64,000 nt of DNA from Bradyrhizobium viridifuturi (GCF_001238275.1 NZ_LGTB01000002.1:1-64000); one strand, 5' to 3'. Shown: positions 33,489 through 42,739, counted from the stretch's first letter. Notes: generated by a model not told the origin, from the letters alone. Made by a program: numbers and translations.

Positions 33489-33790
33489 AATCGCGGAATC
33501 GGCCCCAAATGCGGTGTCTGTCGGCCCGAAAGATCGAACATCACTTCCTCGACGTAGCACCAGCCCCAGCCTTCCGGCGGATCATAGGCCTCGATGATGG
33601 GGTGGCGGGTCGCATGAAAATGCTTTGTTGCGTGCCGGTTCGGCGACTGATCGCAACAACCGACATGGCCACAGGTGCGGCAGATCCGCAGATGCAACCA
33701 GGGGTCTCCCGACTTCAGGCATTCCTCACACCCTGGCGCGCTCGGAACGACGTCGCGAATTGCTGATAGATGTCTGCAAAATATCGCCAT
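33482..33790 (-). CDS. UBP-type zinc-finger protein
   Basis: A 102-residue stand-alone ZnF-UBP domain: CRHLSAIRDVVPSAPGCEEC, WLHLRICRTCGHVGCCDQSP and NRHATKHFHATRHPIIEAYD supply the Cys/His zinc ligands, followed by WGWCYVEEVMFDL. In eukaryotes the domain binds the free C-terminus of ubiquitin; in bacteria the ligand is unknown. It starts three bases after the monooxygenase stop (33794), in one operon under an FNR-type box. Confidence 0.88.
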   Translation of the reverse strand: MAIFCRHLSAIRDVVPSAPGCEECLKSGDPWLHLRICRTCGHVGCCDQSPNRHATKHFHATRHPIIEAYDPPEGWGWCYVEEVMFDLSGRQTPHLGPIPRFY

Positions 33791-33793
33791 GTC

Positions 33794-34102
33794 TTACTTC
33801 GCCGATTTGTTCGCGATGATACCCAATTTGTGAATTTCCGGCTTCTTGTCGAACATGTCTCCTGCCTTGATCTTCTCCATCAACGCCGCGGCGACCTTTC
33901 CGTTGAGATGCGCGTCGCGTCCAGCCTCGTCGTCGAACGTATCGAAGATCGCGAAAGAGGAGGGTCCTTCCTGAATCGCATACCACGAGATCGTTCCAGG
34001 TTCGTCGTTCACCAAAGGAAGCGCCGAGCGCAGAAAGTCCGCGACCTCCTTCTCCTTGCCGGGCTTGGCTTCAAGCGGAACGTACAGCGCGAACTTTGTC
34101 AT
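33794..34102 (-). CDS. Antibiotic-biosynthesis-monooxygenase (ABM) domain protein
   Basis: A 102-residue ferredoxin-like ABM domain: MTKFALYVPLEAKPGKEKEV, EPGTISWYAIQEGPSSFAIF, DTFDDEAGRDAHLNGKVAAA. Small ABM proteins are cofactor-free quinone-type monooxygenases or heme-degrading proteins; no heme-ligand His is clear. AGGAGAG precedes the ATG at 34102. It leads an operon with the UBP zinc-finger gene. Confidence 0.85.
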   Translation of the reverse strand: MTKFALYVPLEAKPGKEKEVADFLRSALPLVNDEPGTISWYAIQEGPSSFAIFDTFDDEAGRDAHLNGKVAAALMEKIKAGDMFDKKPEIHKLGIIANKSAK

Positions 34103-34190
34103 TCTGCTCTCCTGTTCTGATATTCGCGAGTGTCGGCCAGCCTCCAATCGGCTTCGTCAATGATAATATCGTGAGAACACGCGCACCGCG

Positions 34191-34204
34191 TTGACCGATG
34201 TCAA
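34191..34204 (-). promoter_or_regulatory. FNR/FixK-type box (ABM/UBP operon)
   Basis: TTGACCGATGTCAA, a perfect palindrome. On the minus strand TATTAT (34168-34163) is centred about 32 bases downstream of the box centre, exactly where a -10 should be for a site at -41.5. This is the clearest promoter of the set. Confidence 0.72.
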
Positions 34205-34259
34205 GATATCGCCGGACGCGATCGCTTCAATATAATTGGGAGCAGATGGTGGTCGTTGC

Positions 34260-34619
34260 TCATGTCATACTGCCTGGCATGAAGCAGCGAATGGAGGTTC
34301 CGAGAGATCCCTTGATAGGCCACACCATCGTCCTACCGGCCCGGTTCGGCTCTGTGATCACGGCATCGTCAGGAACTTCGATCCATTCATTGTCTATCCG
34401 TACGCGGTAATGGCCACTCTTGGATTCCCAATCCGGGTCCAGAACAGCGAAACCATCTGCATCCGAACAGCATGGCCCCTTGCCGGATCTGAGGCTGTCA
34501 AACCATGGTTTGAGCGGCGACAGGGAATAGCGGCCGTCGTCGCGGGCTTGCACCGCACCGGTGAATGCCGCTGCGAGAATGCCAAAGGCGGAGCCGAGGA
34601 CAGGGATCTTGATGCTCAC
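34260..34619 (-). CDS. Secreted hypothetical protein
   Basis: A 119-residue protein with a signal peptide (MSIKIPVLGSAFGILAAAFT, cut near VQA-RDD). The mature part has KGPCCSDADGFAVLDPDWES and a strand-rich core (GHYRVRIDNEWIEVPDDAVI). The vicinal CC and the layout match a rhizobial periplasmic family of unknown function. The GTG start overlaps the stop of the cNMP flavoprotein gene (GTGA), so it is last in that operon. Confidence 0.72.
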   Translation of the reverse strand: MSIKIPVLGSAFGILAAAFTGAVQARDDGRYSLSPLKPWFDSLRSGKGPCCSDADGFAVLDPDWESKSGHYRVRIDNEWIEVPDDAVITEPNRAGRTMVWPIKGSLGTSIRCFMPGSMT

Positions 34620-36391
34620 ATTCGCCGCCTGAATCCTGCGTGCGGTGCGGATTCGATCCGCATACCTATCGCACCCACGCTCTCAATTATCGCCGAATCC
34701 TTTTCCACGTCCCCAGACGATTCAGCTGCGCCATCTGCGCGAGCCACGTGCAATTCCGCCCCGACGACAGCCCCCTCGCCGATGGCCGCTCCGACTCGCT
34801 TGACCGATCCAGACCGCACATCGCCGGAGGCGAACACTCCACGCATGCTGGTTTCCAGCGGCAGCGGACGACGGGATCCGTTGTTCGACGGGCGTGCGCC
34901 GGATGGAGCGTCCGAACCAGTCAGCACAAAATTCTTGCCATCCAGAGCGACCCCGCTATCCCTGAGCCAGCCCGTTGCCGGTTCCGCGCCGATGAAGCAG
35001 AAGACATGGCGGATCGGCTTTTCCGTCTCTTCGCCGTTCACATTGTTGCGCCAGCGCACGCGCTCCAGTTGCTTCTCGCGGGTGCCATAGAGGGCAACGA
35101 TTTCCGTTCGGGTCAACACCTCGATATTGTCAATCGCCTTAATGCGGTCGATGAGGTAATGTGACATGCTCTCCGCCAGACTCGGACCACGCACCAACAT
35201 CCGGATTCTTTTAGCGAAGCTGCGCAGGAAGACGGCGGCCTGTCCCGCCGAGTTGCCACCGCCGACCAGAACGATTTCCTCATCACGACAAAGCCGCGCC
35301 TCGATCGGCGAAGCCCAGTACCAGACTCCACGCCCCTCGAAATCACTGAGGTTTGGAACGTCGAGGCGTCGGTAGCGCGCACCTGTCGCCACGACCACGG
35401 TCGCGGCCTTGACCCGCCGGCCATCCGTGAGATGAAGCCCAAGCTCCGTTTCAGTCCGATCGAGCCGTACAACTTCGCAGGGTATCATCACCCTGGCGCC
35501 GAATTTCTGCGCCTGGACGTAAGCACGGCCGGTGAGCGACTGGCCGGAAATGCCGGCTGGAAACCCGAGATAGTTTTCGATACGCGCACTGGCTCCGGCT
35601 TGCCCACCGAATGCGCGCGTATCGAAAACGATCACCGAAAGACCCTCCGATGCGGCATAGACCGCAATCGAGAGACCGGCTGGTCCTGCGCCGACGACCG
35701 CGACATCATAGGTCCGATCGCGCTCGTCAATCGGCACCATTCCGAGCGCGCGCGCCAATTCGGTTTCGTTCGGATTTTTCAGGATGGTCCCCTTCGGACA
35801 TATTGCCAGCGGCAGATCCGACGGATTCGGGGCGTATTGCTCAACCAGCTTCGCTGCGTCCAGATCCTGTGCGGGGTCGAGCAGCTGATGGGGGTAGGCA
35901 TTGCGCGCCAGGAAGCCTTGTAGACGAACGACATCCGGACTGTTTTCGGCGCCAATCAGCACCGGACCTCCGGCGCCGGCCTCGATCAAGGCAACGCGGC
36001 GCAGGATCAGCGCATGCATGATCCGTTCGCCGATTTCGGGCTCTTCAATCATCAGAGCGCGCAGATTTTCCGGCGGAATCAACAGAGTCTCGACATCATC
36101 GATCGCGTGAACGTCAACAAACGCCGGCTGACCTGACAATTGCCCCACGTCGGCGACGAACTCACCCGGTCCCTGCTCCACGACCGGAGTCTCGTGACCT
36201 AGAGGATCGCGGCGAGCGACACTTACTCTTCCCTTGATCAGCACGAACATGCCGGGAGCGACTTCTCCAGTCACAAGGAGAGCTGCGCCCGCTGCATACC
36301 GCCGAATTTGCCCGAATCGGCGCAGCCGATCGATTTCATCCGACGCAAGCTTTGGGAACATTTGTTGGCGCTTTTCATCGATCGTCGACAT
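34616..36391 (-). CDS. cNMP-binding domain/thioredoxin-reductase-like flavoprotein
   Basis: A 591-residue, three-part protein. Residues ~10-135 are a cyclic-nucleotide-binding domain (AGAALLVTGEVAPGMFVLIK). Residues ~145-215 are a thioredoxin/glutaredoxin-like linker (RLQGFLARNAYPHQLLDPAQ). Residues ~230-555 are a thioredoxin-reductase fold with FAD site VAVVGAGPAGLSIAVYAASE and NADPH site IVLVGGGNSAGQAAVFLRSF. Where true TrxR has CATC there is VWYWASPIEARLC, so the redox-active disulfide is missing. It sits between usp and a secreted-protein gene in one operon. Confidence 0.9.
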   Translation of the reverse strand: MSTIDEKRQQMFPKLASDEIDRLRRFGQIRRYAAGAALLVTGEVAPGMFVLIKGRVSVARRDPLGHETPVVEQGPGEFVADVGQLSGQPAFVDVHAIDDVETLLIPPENLRALMIEEPEIGERIMHALILRRVALIEAGAGGPVLIGAENSPDVVRLQGFLARNAYPHQLLDPAQDLDAAKLVEQYAPNPSDLPLAICPKGTILKNPNETELARALGMVPIDERDRTYDVAVVGAGPAGLSIAVYAASEGLSVIVFDTRAFGGQAGASARIENYLGFPAGISGQSLTGRAYVQAQKFGARVMIPCEVVRLDRTETELGLHLTDGRRVKAATVVVATGARYRRLDVPNLSDFEGRGVWYWASPIEARLCRDEEIVLVGGGNSAGQAAVFLRSFAKRIRMLVRGPSLAESMSHYLIDRIKAIDNIEVLTRTEIVALYGTREKQLERVRWRNNVNGEETEKPIRHVFCFIGAEPATGWLRDSGVALDGKNFVLTGSDAPSGARPSNNGSRRPLPLETSMRGVFASGDVRSGSVKRVGAAIGEGAVVGAELHVARADGAAESSGDVEKDSAIIESVGAIGMRIESAPHAGFRRRM

Positions 36392-36426
36392 TTTGAGCCC
36401 GTCGTTTTGATTTGATCGTTGCAGTA

Positions 36427-37242
36427 TTAGTGCGCCATCAGCAGCGGAACCGGCGCGTCGTGCATGAGATCATAGGTTACCCCGCCGAGCAGCCGTTCGC
36501 GCAGGCGAAGATGACCGTAGCCTCCCATCACGATCAGGTCCGCCTTTCGCCTTTCGGCTTCCTCGCGCAGTTTGGCTCCGACTTCGCGACGGCGGCTCCC
36601 GACACGGTGCAGCACCGCGTCGATCCCGTGATGCTTGAGATGATCGACGGTATCAACGCCCATGACCGCCTGCTCTTCGGTCGGGTGTTCAGCCGTGACT
36701 ACTACAACCGCAACCTCGGCGGCCTTATGCAAGAACGGCATGCTTTCGCCCAACGCACGGGCAGCTTCCCGGCTGCCATTCCAGGCCACAAGGATACGAT
36801 CGAAGGTGATCCTGGGACGCTCCGTTTCAGGCACCAGGAAGATGCTTCGTCCGGACCCGAACAAGACGCCCTCGACCAGATCGTCCGGGTCCATTGAGCC
36901 ATTGGGACGAAGAGCTACGAACGTATCTGCAGAGCGCGCCTCTCGTGCAGCTACATTGGCGAGATCGTTAGTCAACACATCGAAACGCCGGATCTCAACC
37001 GGACGATCGATCAGGCTGAGCCGTTTTGCTAAGGCGGCCTCCGTCAGATCGCCGACTTTTCGCGCGCGATCAAGAATATCAGCCGTGATATCACCCTCGA
37101 TCGCTCCCGGCAGCGGCAAAGGATTCAGGTACAAGCCGATCACCACCTCGCTCTCGAGCCGCCTGGCCAGGTCTTCCACGGCCGTCAGGCGAATTTCGTC
37201 GCCGACGCCTCCGTCCAGCCACACCATGACGTCCCTGATCAT
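36427..37242 (-). CDS. Universal stress protein, two tandem Usp domains
   Basis: A 271-residue protein of two Usp folds: first [20 protein letters not shown], second [20 protein letters not shown], with the ATP-binding-type signature [20 protein letters not shown] near the end. The first repeat lacks this G-x-x-G motif. GGAGG is just upstream of the ATG at 37242. It is close to the tandem Usp at 52360, so the two are paralogues. It is the second gene of the DUF1931 operon. Confidence 0.92.
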   Translation of the reverse strand: MIRDVMVWLDGGVGDEIRLTAVEDLARRLESEVVIGLYLNPLPLPGAIEGDITADILDRARKVGDLTEAALAKRLSLIDRPVEIRRFDVLTNDLANVAAREARSADTFVALRPNGSMDPDDLVEGVLFGSGRSIFLVPETERPRITFDRILVAWNGSREAARALGESMPFLHKAAEVAVVVVTAEHPTEEQAVMGVDTVDHLKHHGIDAVLHRVGSRRREVGAKLREEAERRKADLIVMGGYGHLRLRERLLGGVTYDLMHDAPVPLLMAH

Positions 37243-37284
37243 CGCTGCCTCCGGCCTCAAAAACGCACGCCTCGATTGATTGAA

Positions 37285-37767
37285 CTACAGGAGTAGATCG
37301 AAAATACGAAAACACCGCTCCCAGTGCTCGCTGCGAGGGTTCTTCAGCTTGCTGTCGAGGAGCTTGAATGTGTGCGCAAGAGCCACACTCAAGCCACCTG
37401 CGACCTCGGGCAATCGGCTTTCGGTTTCATCGCTGTAGGCGAGATCGAGCGGCGGTCGGGCCGTGAGATGATCGAGAATAGGCTGCAGCTCGATCTCTTC
37501 GTCGATTTTCCTAAAGGCGTGAATGCTTTCCTGCAGGCCCTTGGTAATCGGCAGATCGAACGGCTCGATGATGTCTCGACCGTTCGCCTCTGCGCTTGCC
37601 TGCGCTCGTAGCATCAAGTCATAGATCTTGTGATTGGTGAAATCGCCGTATCGCTTGAGGTCCTGCTTATCGACGTCGAGACCTGCCGCCCGGCGGAACA
37701 AGCGTTCGAATTTCGAGACGCTCATGACGTGGCCGACGACGTTGCTGCTCGCTTCGGTGGAAATCAT
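37285..37767 (-). CDS. DUF1931 histone-fold protein
   Basis: A 160-residue protein matching DUF1931: VMSVSKFERLFRRAAGLDVD, KQDLKRYGDFTNHKIYDLML, RAQASAEANGRDIIEPFDLP, then a second helical half. Structures of this family (for example the Aquifex protein Aq_328) show two histone folds in one chain. Whether it binds DNA here is unknown. AAGGAG precedes the ATG at 37767. First gene of an operon with usp, the cNMP flavoprotein and a secreted protein. Confidence 0.85.
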   Translation of the reverse strand: MISTEASSNVVGHVMSVSKFERLFRRAAGLDVDKQDLKRYGDFTNHKIYDLMLRAQASAEANGRDIIEPFDLPITKGLQESIHAFRKIDEEIELQPILDHLTARPPLDLAYSDETESRLPEVAGGLSVALAHTFKLLDSKLKNPRSEHWERCFRIFDLLL

Positions 37768-37815
37768 GAGATCCGGCTCCTTACACAATCGTGCGGCGCA
37801 CTGATCGGCGTCTCA

Positions 37816-37829
37816 TTGACGGGTATCAG
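37816..37829 (-). promoter_or_regulatory. FNR/FixK-type box (DUF1931-usp operon)
   Basis: On the plus strand TTGACGGGTATCAG; 48 bases before the DUF1931 ATG at 37767. It is one of two boxes in the 165-base divergent gap. Confidence 0.6.
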
Positions 37830-37861
37830 CCTTTTCCAACTTTCTTCGCGGAGACGAATGA

Positions 37862-37875
37862 TTGACATTCGTCAG
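37862..37875 (+). promoter_or_regulatory. FNR/FixK-type box (DUF2188-like gene)
   Basis: TTGACATTCGTCAG, 57 bases before the ATG at 37933. TATCCT at 37897-37902 is a good -10 for a site at -41.5. Confidence 0.68.
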
Positions 37876-37932
37876 CGTGCCTCCAGGATTTCGCTCTATC
37901 CTGCTTTTGGCTTCCCACCTGGACTTCAAACG

Positions 37933-38130
37933 ATGCCAGATGCCGCGGTTTACGTCGTTCCTGACGCCGATTTCGACGACTGGATCGTGCGAACCGACAC
38001 CGGTGATGAAGTCGCTCATTATGCGACGCGCGAAGCAGCAGAGCTTGTCGCCCAACAGATTGCGCAAGAGCGGGCGATCGACCTGGTCGTTAAGCTCCTG
38101 ACGGAAGAACCACGCGCAAGAGCTTCATGA
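37933..38130 (+). CDS. DUF2188-like small protein, 65 aa
   Basis: A 65-residue protein: MPDAAVYVVPDADFDDWIVR, TDTGDEVAHYATREAAELVA, QQIAQERAIDLVVKLL. The order (strand VYVVP, W-x-V, H-x-x-T-x-x-x-A, helix, strand) fits DUF2188, a small domain of unknown function. The longer open frame upstream runs through the divergent promoter region and is rejected. A similar protein is at 45542-45724. Confidence 0.65.
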   Translation: MPDAAVYVVPDADFDDWIVRTDTGDEVAHYATREAAELVAQQIAQERAIDLVVKLLTEEPRARAS

Positions 38131-38303
38131 AAGGATGGGTATCCAAGCTATTCGGGCGATAACTCGGGCTCAAGCTGGCCGCGGCCTGCGCCAAATCGGC
38201 GCCATGCCCTACAGAGACCGCACCTGCCCGGCCAAAAATTACCAGCAACGGAATGTCATTTAGGCTCACGAGGTAAACCATCATCAGTTCGACCGGCCTG
38301 GAC

Positions 38304-38737
38304 GTGTTTGACGGAGCACTGCAAAAGACGAATGCCTGGCTCAAGGAAATCGGGAGAGGCTAGGCTCTGATCGTCGCGGTGCATATCAGCCATTGCGCGC
38401 GGTGCTGCATTGCCTACGCGATCGCTTGACAACGGACGAGTCAGCTCATCTCGGTGACCAACTCCCGATGCTGATACGCGGTATCTACTATGAAGCGTGG
38501 CGGCTGGCTGGCAAGCCGGAACGGGTTCGTTCACGCGAGGACCTTCTTGCCTGGATCGAGAGCCGCCTCCCGCCGACAGCGCGCACCAACCGCGAAGATG
38601 CGGCACGCGCCGTCTTCCAGACCTTCGAAAATCATGTTTCCGCCGGAGAGATCGGCGACGTCGTTCAGTCTTTGCCAAAAGATATCCGCACACTCTGGCC
38701 CGTCACCTCGGCGTCACCTGGCCCCGCCGCAAGGTAG
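38304..38737 (+). pseudogene. DUF2267 family protein, frameshifted near the start
   Basis: The N-terminal piece VFDGALQKTNAWLKEIG is in one frame. After a lost base near 38353 (ATCGG-GAGAGG) the rest follows in another frame: ERLGSDRRGAYQPLRAVLHC, LRDRLTTDESAHLGDQLPML, IRGIYYEAWRLAGKPERVRS and ENHVSAGEIGDVVQSLPKDI. This is a complete DUF2267 domain of normal length. No ATG is clear before VFD; a GTG at 38304 is possible. If the indel is an assembly error, the gene is intact. Confidence 0.75.
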
Positions 38738-39078
38738 CCAGCCGAGGCATGAATTAGATGGTGATGGAATGCTTGATGACCGAACGTGCCTAGCTGCGCG
38801 TCTCACGGTATGGTGTTCCATTCAGCCATTTTCTGCGACCAACCCTGGGTCCGCAGATCTACTTAAGTGGCCCGGCAGGTCAGCCGGCTATGGGCGAATG
38901 GCCGCCGTTGGATGATAGGGCTCAGGACTGCTCGTCCTCGAAGCTCTCTGCCGAGAGTTGATCCTTTGAAAACGCCGGTAAACGTTCTTTAACAGGCGTA
39001 TGCCGATCGTCCACGCCGATGGCCCTGTTGGCAGAGGACGGAAACATCCGCCCGTGTGTTTGGTTCCGTTGAGGTTCG
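38738..39078. other. Intergenic stretch without a supported gene
   Basis: About 340 bases between the DUF2267 remnant and the 143-aa gene. Only short overlapping frames; no box or strong hairpin was noted. Confidence 0.35.
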
Positions 39079-39510
39079 CTATTCGTTACCGGTGGCCGAC
39101 CCCGATCCCGCCCCGTTCTCGAAGCTCAGCATCTGTGGCGTCTTTACTTCAGCATACACCGCGCGGAATCTCGCGATCGCCTTTCGAATCGTGGCCGTCA
39201 GCTCGACATTGGTGATGATTGCCTTCTCGATTCTTGGCCCATGCAGGATGAGCCGAGCGTGTTTGAGCCAATGCATGCGATCGTTCAACCCGTCAGTTCT
39301 TTCTGCTGCAGCCCCAACTTCATGAAACCTGCTAATCCCTTTCAGTATCTGGAGGAAGTGTACCTCGTCCGCGCCCGCTAAGGTGCCCTCTGCCTCATCG
39401 GCCAGAGCAATAGCACACTCGAAATCACCCCTTTCCAGATGCTCAATTGCGGCGTGTATCTGGCGCATTGAAGCAAATTGCAGGTTCGTTTCGATTCGCG
39501 GTGTACCCAT
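39079..39510 (-). CDS. Hypothetical helical protein, 143 aa
   Basis: A helix-rich protein: MRQIHAAIEHLERGDFECAI, ALADEAEGTLAGADEVHFLQ, then RMHWLKHARLILHGPRIEKA. The first 45 residues look like a TPR-type helical pair. The inner ATG at 39510 is preferred because the frame upstream (to 39720) overlaps the aldehyde dehydrogenase end and is Ser/Arg-rich. The C-terminus is Gly/Ser-rich. I do not recognise a named family. Confidence 0.6.
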   Translation of the reverse strand: MGTPRIETNLQFASMRQIHAAIEHLERGDFECAIALADEAEGTLAGADEVHFLQILKGISRFHEVGAAAERTDGLNDRMHWLKHARLILHGPRIEKAIITNVELTATIRKAIARFRAVYAEVKTPQMLSFENGAGSGSATGNE

Positions 39511-39617
39511 AGGCTGTTTTCCATTGAGGCAGGGTGGTTCGTATCCGAATCGAGAGCGGTGCATCCGGGGACATCCGAGATTGAAGAACCAAAAAATGCG
39601 CCTGTAAGACTTGGCCT

Positions 39618-41216
39618 TTACGACCACGGACCCCGCACGGCTTTGGCATTCCACGGAAAGCCTCGGGGCGCATGCTGAGCGGTCAACCATTGATCGGTTG
39701 TGAAGGCCTCGATCGCCCACCGTCCGTTAAATCGGCCGATGCCCGAGTTCTTCTCGCCGCCGAATGGGCAGGTCGGAAGGTCGATCACGGGCTGATCATT
39801 GACGTGGGCCATACCTACCTGCATCCGCTGGGCAAAGTGCACGCCACGATGAAGATCGCGCGTGAACACCGCACCCGACAACCCGAAGCTTGTGTTGTTG
39901 GCGACCGCCAAGGCCTGTTCGGGGCCGTCGACGCGAAGGATCGGCGCCACCGGACCAAAGATTTCCTCCCGCGCAAGTTCCATATCGTTGGAGACGTTTA
40001 CGAACACGTGGGGCGGAAGCACCGATCCCTGCGGTTCGTCACCAAACAGTTGTTTAGCGCCAGCCGTGCGCGCGCGTCGGATACGGTCTACGATCTTATT
40101 TAATTGCGCATCATTGATGATCGGGCCGACTATCGTTTCGCCATCGGCGGGATCACCGGCTTTGATTGTCTTAACTCGCTCGACAAAGCGATCTACGAAG
40201 GTGCCGTACACCGCGTTGTCGACGATAATGCGGTTGATGGCGATACAAATCTGTCCCTGGTGCAGGAACTTGCCGAAGACAGCAGCCTCCACCGCCTGAT
40301 CCAAATTCGCATCGTCGAGTACAACGAATGGTGCATTGCCACCGAGCTCGAGGTCGACGCGCTTGATGATCGATGCTTTGGCCGCAAATTCGGCGATGGA
40401 GCGGCCGACCGGTGTCGAGCCGGTAAACGAAATCACCCGTGGAGTTGGATGGCTCACAAATGATTCGCCGATTTCGCTGCCGCCGGCGACCACGACATTG
40501 AGCAGACCAGGCGGCAACCCGGCTTCCTCGAAGACCTTGGCGAGCAATAGTCCACCAGTTACGGGCGTGTCGCTTGAGGGCTTCACCACTACCGCGTTAC
40601 CGACCGCCAGCGCCGGGGCAACTGTGCGATTGCTGAGATGAAGTGGCCAGTTCCAGGGGCTGATCACACCGACCACGCCGACCGGCTTGCGCCGAACCTG
40701 ATTTTCCTTGCCGGGAATGTCGGACTGAATGATCTGGCTTTCGACCGCATGCGGTACTGACGCCGCCCATAGCATGACGGCGTGGCTGATTTCCCATTCG
40801 AGGTTTGCCTTGAGCCGCGTACTGCCTGATTCTCTGATCAGCCAGTCGACGATCTCGTCCCTCCGTGCGGTCATGATTTCCGCTGCGCGCGACAGCACAG
40901 TCCCGCGCAATGCCGGCGCCGACGCGGCCCATGCCGCTTGCGCGTTGGCGGCCGCCGCATAGGCGGCATCAAGATCACTTCGATCGGCATGTGCGATCTC
41001 AAGAAGGATGTCGCCATTATATGGATTCCGGTCGACCAACCTGCTTTGGGATTTGCCACGCCTCCACTCGCCGCCAAGCGGCAGCAAGTCAAATCCCTCA
41101 TATAAGGGGGGATGGGTCAATTGATTTTTCTGGAAAGCTTGCTCTGGTCCGTGCCGCCGGTCGGCATGGCGTTGGGGATTTCGCGCGATCACGTCTCCAC
41201 CTCCATGTTGCGACAA
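39618..41216 (-). CDS. NAD(P)+-dependent aldehyde dehydrogenase
   Basis: About 490-530 residues of the ALDH superfamily. The NAD site is VVGVISPWNWPLHLSNRTVA and ISFTGSTPVGRSIAEFAAKA, the general-base Glu is in KRVDLELGGNAPFVVLDD, and the catalytic Cys is in LHQGQICIAINRIIVDN. The end block DLPTCPFGGEKNSGIGRFNG is also typical. It resembles aromatic-aldehyde (vanillin/benzaldehyde) dehydrogenases. The first ~30 residues (before LTHPPLYEGFDLLPLGGEW) look non-native, so the real start is likely a TTG near 41120. It follows the beta-hydroxyacid dehydrogenase gene by 48 bases. Confidence 0.9.
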   Translation of the reverse strand: MSQHGGGDVIARNPQRHADRRHGPEQAFQKNQLTHPPLYEGFDLLPLGGEWRRGKSQSRLVDRNPYNGDILLEIAHADRSDLDAAYAAAANAQAAWAASAPALRGTVLSRAAEIMTARRDEIVDWLIRESGSTRLKANLEWEISHAVMLWAASVPHAVESQIIQSDIPGKENQVRRKPVGVVGVISPWNWPLHLSNRTVAPALAVGNAVVVKPSSDTPVTGGLLLAKVFEEAGLPPGLLNVVVAGGSEIGESFVSHPTPRVISFTGSTPVGRSIAEFAAKASIIKRVDLELGGNAPFVVLDDANLDQAVEAAVFGKFLHQGQICIAINRIIVDNAVYGTFVDRFVERVKTIKAGDPADGETIVGPIINDAQLNKIVDRIRRARTAGAKQLFGDEPQGSVLPPHVFVNVSNDMELAREEIFGPVAPILRVDGPEQALAVANNTSFGLSGAVFTRDLHRGVHFAQRMQVGMAHVNDQPVIDLPTCPFGGEKNSGIGRFNGRWAIEAFTTDQWLTAQHAPRGFPWNAKAVRGPWS

Positions 41217-41264
41217 TTTGAGCTTTGCGGGATGCCTGCATGGGACGAAAGCCCAGCCGGTTCC

Positions 41265-42167
41265 TTACGCATTCCGGCTTGGGGTTGCAGCCTCAATGCC
41301 CGCTCTTCGCGCTGCGAGCCGCCCCAACCCAGACCAGTCGGCGTCGCCGTTGCCACCGGCAACGGCCTCAACAAAATGGTCTCGGATCAAGCTTGCGACC
41401 GGCATCGGAACAATCCTCGCGTCGGCGGCTGCAAGAGCTAGCCGCATATCTTTCAACGCAAGTGACATCTTGAATCCGCCGACAGGATCCTGGCCTTCGG
41501 CAATGATGGCTCCATACGTACGATAAGCGGGCGCCGAAAAAAGCGAGCTGGTCAGAATGTTGAGAAAGCGATCCGGGTCGATGCCGGACTTTCTCACCAG
41601 GGCAAACGCTTCACCGAGGCTTTCCAGCATGGACGCAATCAGGAAATTTCCGGTCAGTTTAACCAAATTTGCTTCCGAGGGTCTCGCGCCCACCACGAAG
41701 GTCGCCTGCCCTATCGCATCGAACAGCGGCTGGCACCGCGCGAGCATTTGGTCTGCCCCCGCAGCGATGACAAAAAGCTTGGCCGCCGCGGCAGCCTCCG
41801 GTCGTCCGAATACCGGCGCCGATACGTAACCTCGCCCTGACTCCTGATGCTCGTCCGCCAATCGGTCTGACAGCGCGACGCTAATCGTGCTCATCGAAAT
41901 ATGAATCGCCTTGCGGCCAAGCGCTGAAAGCGCACCTTCCTCACCGAAGACGACACCTTCGACCGCCGCATCATCACTCAGCATCGTAACAAGAGCATCG
42001 CCATGGCAAGCGTCGGCGATCGTCTCTGCCACTTGTGCTCCATTGGATGCAAGTTCTTGCGTCTTCGCGCGCGTTCGATTGTAGACGGTGACACGATGGC
42101 CTGCCTTGAGCAGGTTCAGCGCCATCGGCCTCCCCATGTGGCCCAGCCCGATAAAACCAACGTCCAT
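41265..42167 (-). CDS. Beta-hydroxyacid dehydrogenase (6PGDH-like family)
   Basis: A 300-residue protein with the NAD(P) site MDVGFIGLGHMGRPMALNLL, the substrate-loop motif family position SAPVFGRPEAAAAAKL, and the catalytic Lys region GGFKMSLALKDMRLALAAA. This is the 3-hydroxyisobutyrate/glyoxylate-reductase family; the usual 'SGG' in the substrate loop is replaced by FGR, so the substrate is uncertain. GGAAGGA precedes the ATG at 42167. It is probably co-transcribed with the aldehyde dehydrogenase, which could supply or use the same carbonyl compound. Confidence 0.88.
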   Translation of the reverse strand: MDVGFIGLGHMGRPMALNLLKAGHRVTVYNRTRAKTQELASNGAQVAETIADACHGDALVTMLSDDAAVEGVVFGEEGALSALGRKAIHISMSTISVALSDRLADEHQESGRGYVSAPVFGRPEAAAAAKLFVIAAGADQMLARCQPLFDAIGQATFVVGARPSEANLVKLTGNFLIASMLESLGEAFALVRKSGIDPDRFLNILTSSLFSAPAYRTYGAIIAEGQDPVGGFKMSLALKDMRLALAAADARIVPMPVASLIRDHFVEAVAGGNGDADWSGLGRLAARRAGIEAATPSRNA

Positions 42168-42222
42168 GGATCGATCCTTCCGCCGTGGATCGAATGCTAG
42201 GACAGCAGAACGGATACCGGCC

Positions 42223-42236
42223 TTGACTGACGTCAA
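42223..42236 (-). promoter_or_regulatory. FNR/FixK-type box (hydroxyacid/aldehyde dehydrogenase operon)
   Basis: TTGACTGACGTCAA, a perfect palindrome 55 bases before the ATG at 42167. TAGCAT on the minus strand (42199-42194) fits a -10 for a -41.5 site. Confidence 0.68.
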
Positions 42237-42739
42237 CTTCTCATGACTTTTGAATCAAAGGAGCTTTGCCCGGCCACTGAGCGGCGGGAACGGTCGCTCC
42301 AGCCCGTACAATTCAAAGAGAGTGCAGGGCTTCGTTTCGAGTGTTTGCACCGATGGAGCCTGCGGCTAGCCCCTCGCTTCGAGTGGAGACGCCTCGCGGG
42401 TGAGCGCAGACGGTTCTGCGATCGCATGATCGGCCTCCGGCTTGGATTACGTTTTTGATTGCAAGTTCTACAAGACCATGAAGTCATCCGGTGGCTAAGC
42501 CGCTCTGCAAAGCTGCCTACACGATGACGGGTTGCCCGCCGTACTTGTGCTTGAGCCAGCCAGGACTTGGCGCGAAGGCATTCACAGGAAAGCGGTCGGT
42601 CACTCCATTTCTTTTTAGGCTAGCGCGTTACGCCGCCTCGGGAGACCTTTTGCGCTTGCCCCACGAAAACATTGCTGCATAGCCTTAAGCGTCCTTCGAA
42701 GTCGGTCCAAAACCGTCGGCGGCGCGACCGCAGGCGCCG
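42237..42739. other. Intergenic stretch between two FNR-type boxes
   Basis: About 500 bases between the divergent dehydrogenase and clpB promoters. Short frames at 42243-42458 and 42491-42682 have no domain character or ribosome site. Confidence 0.35.
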
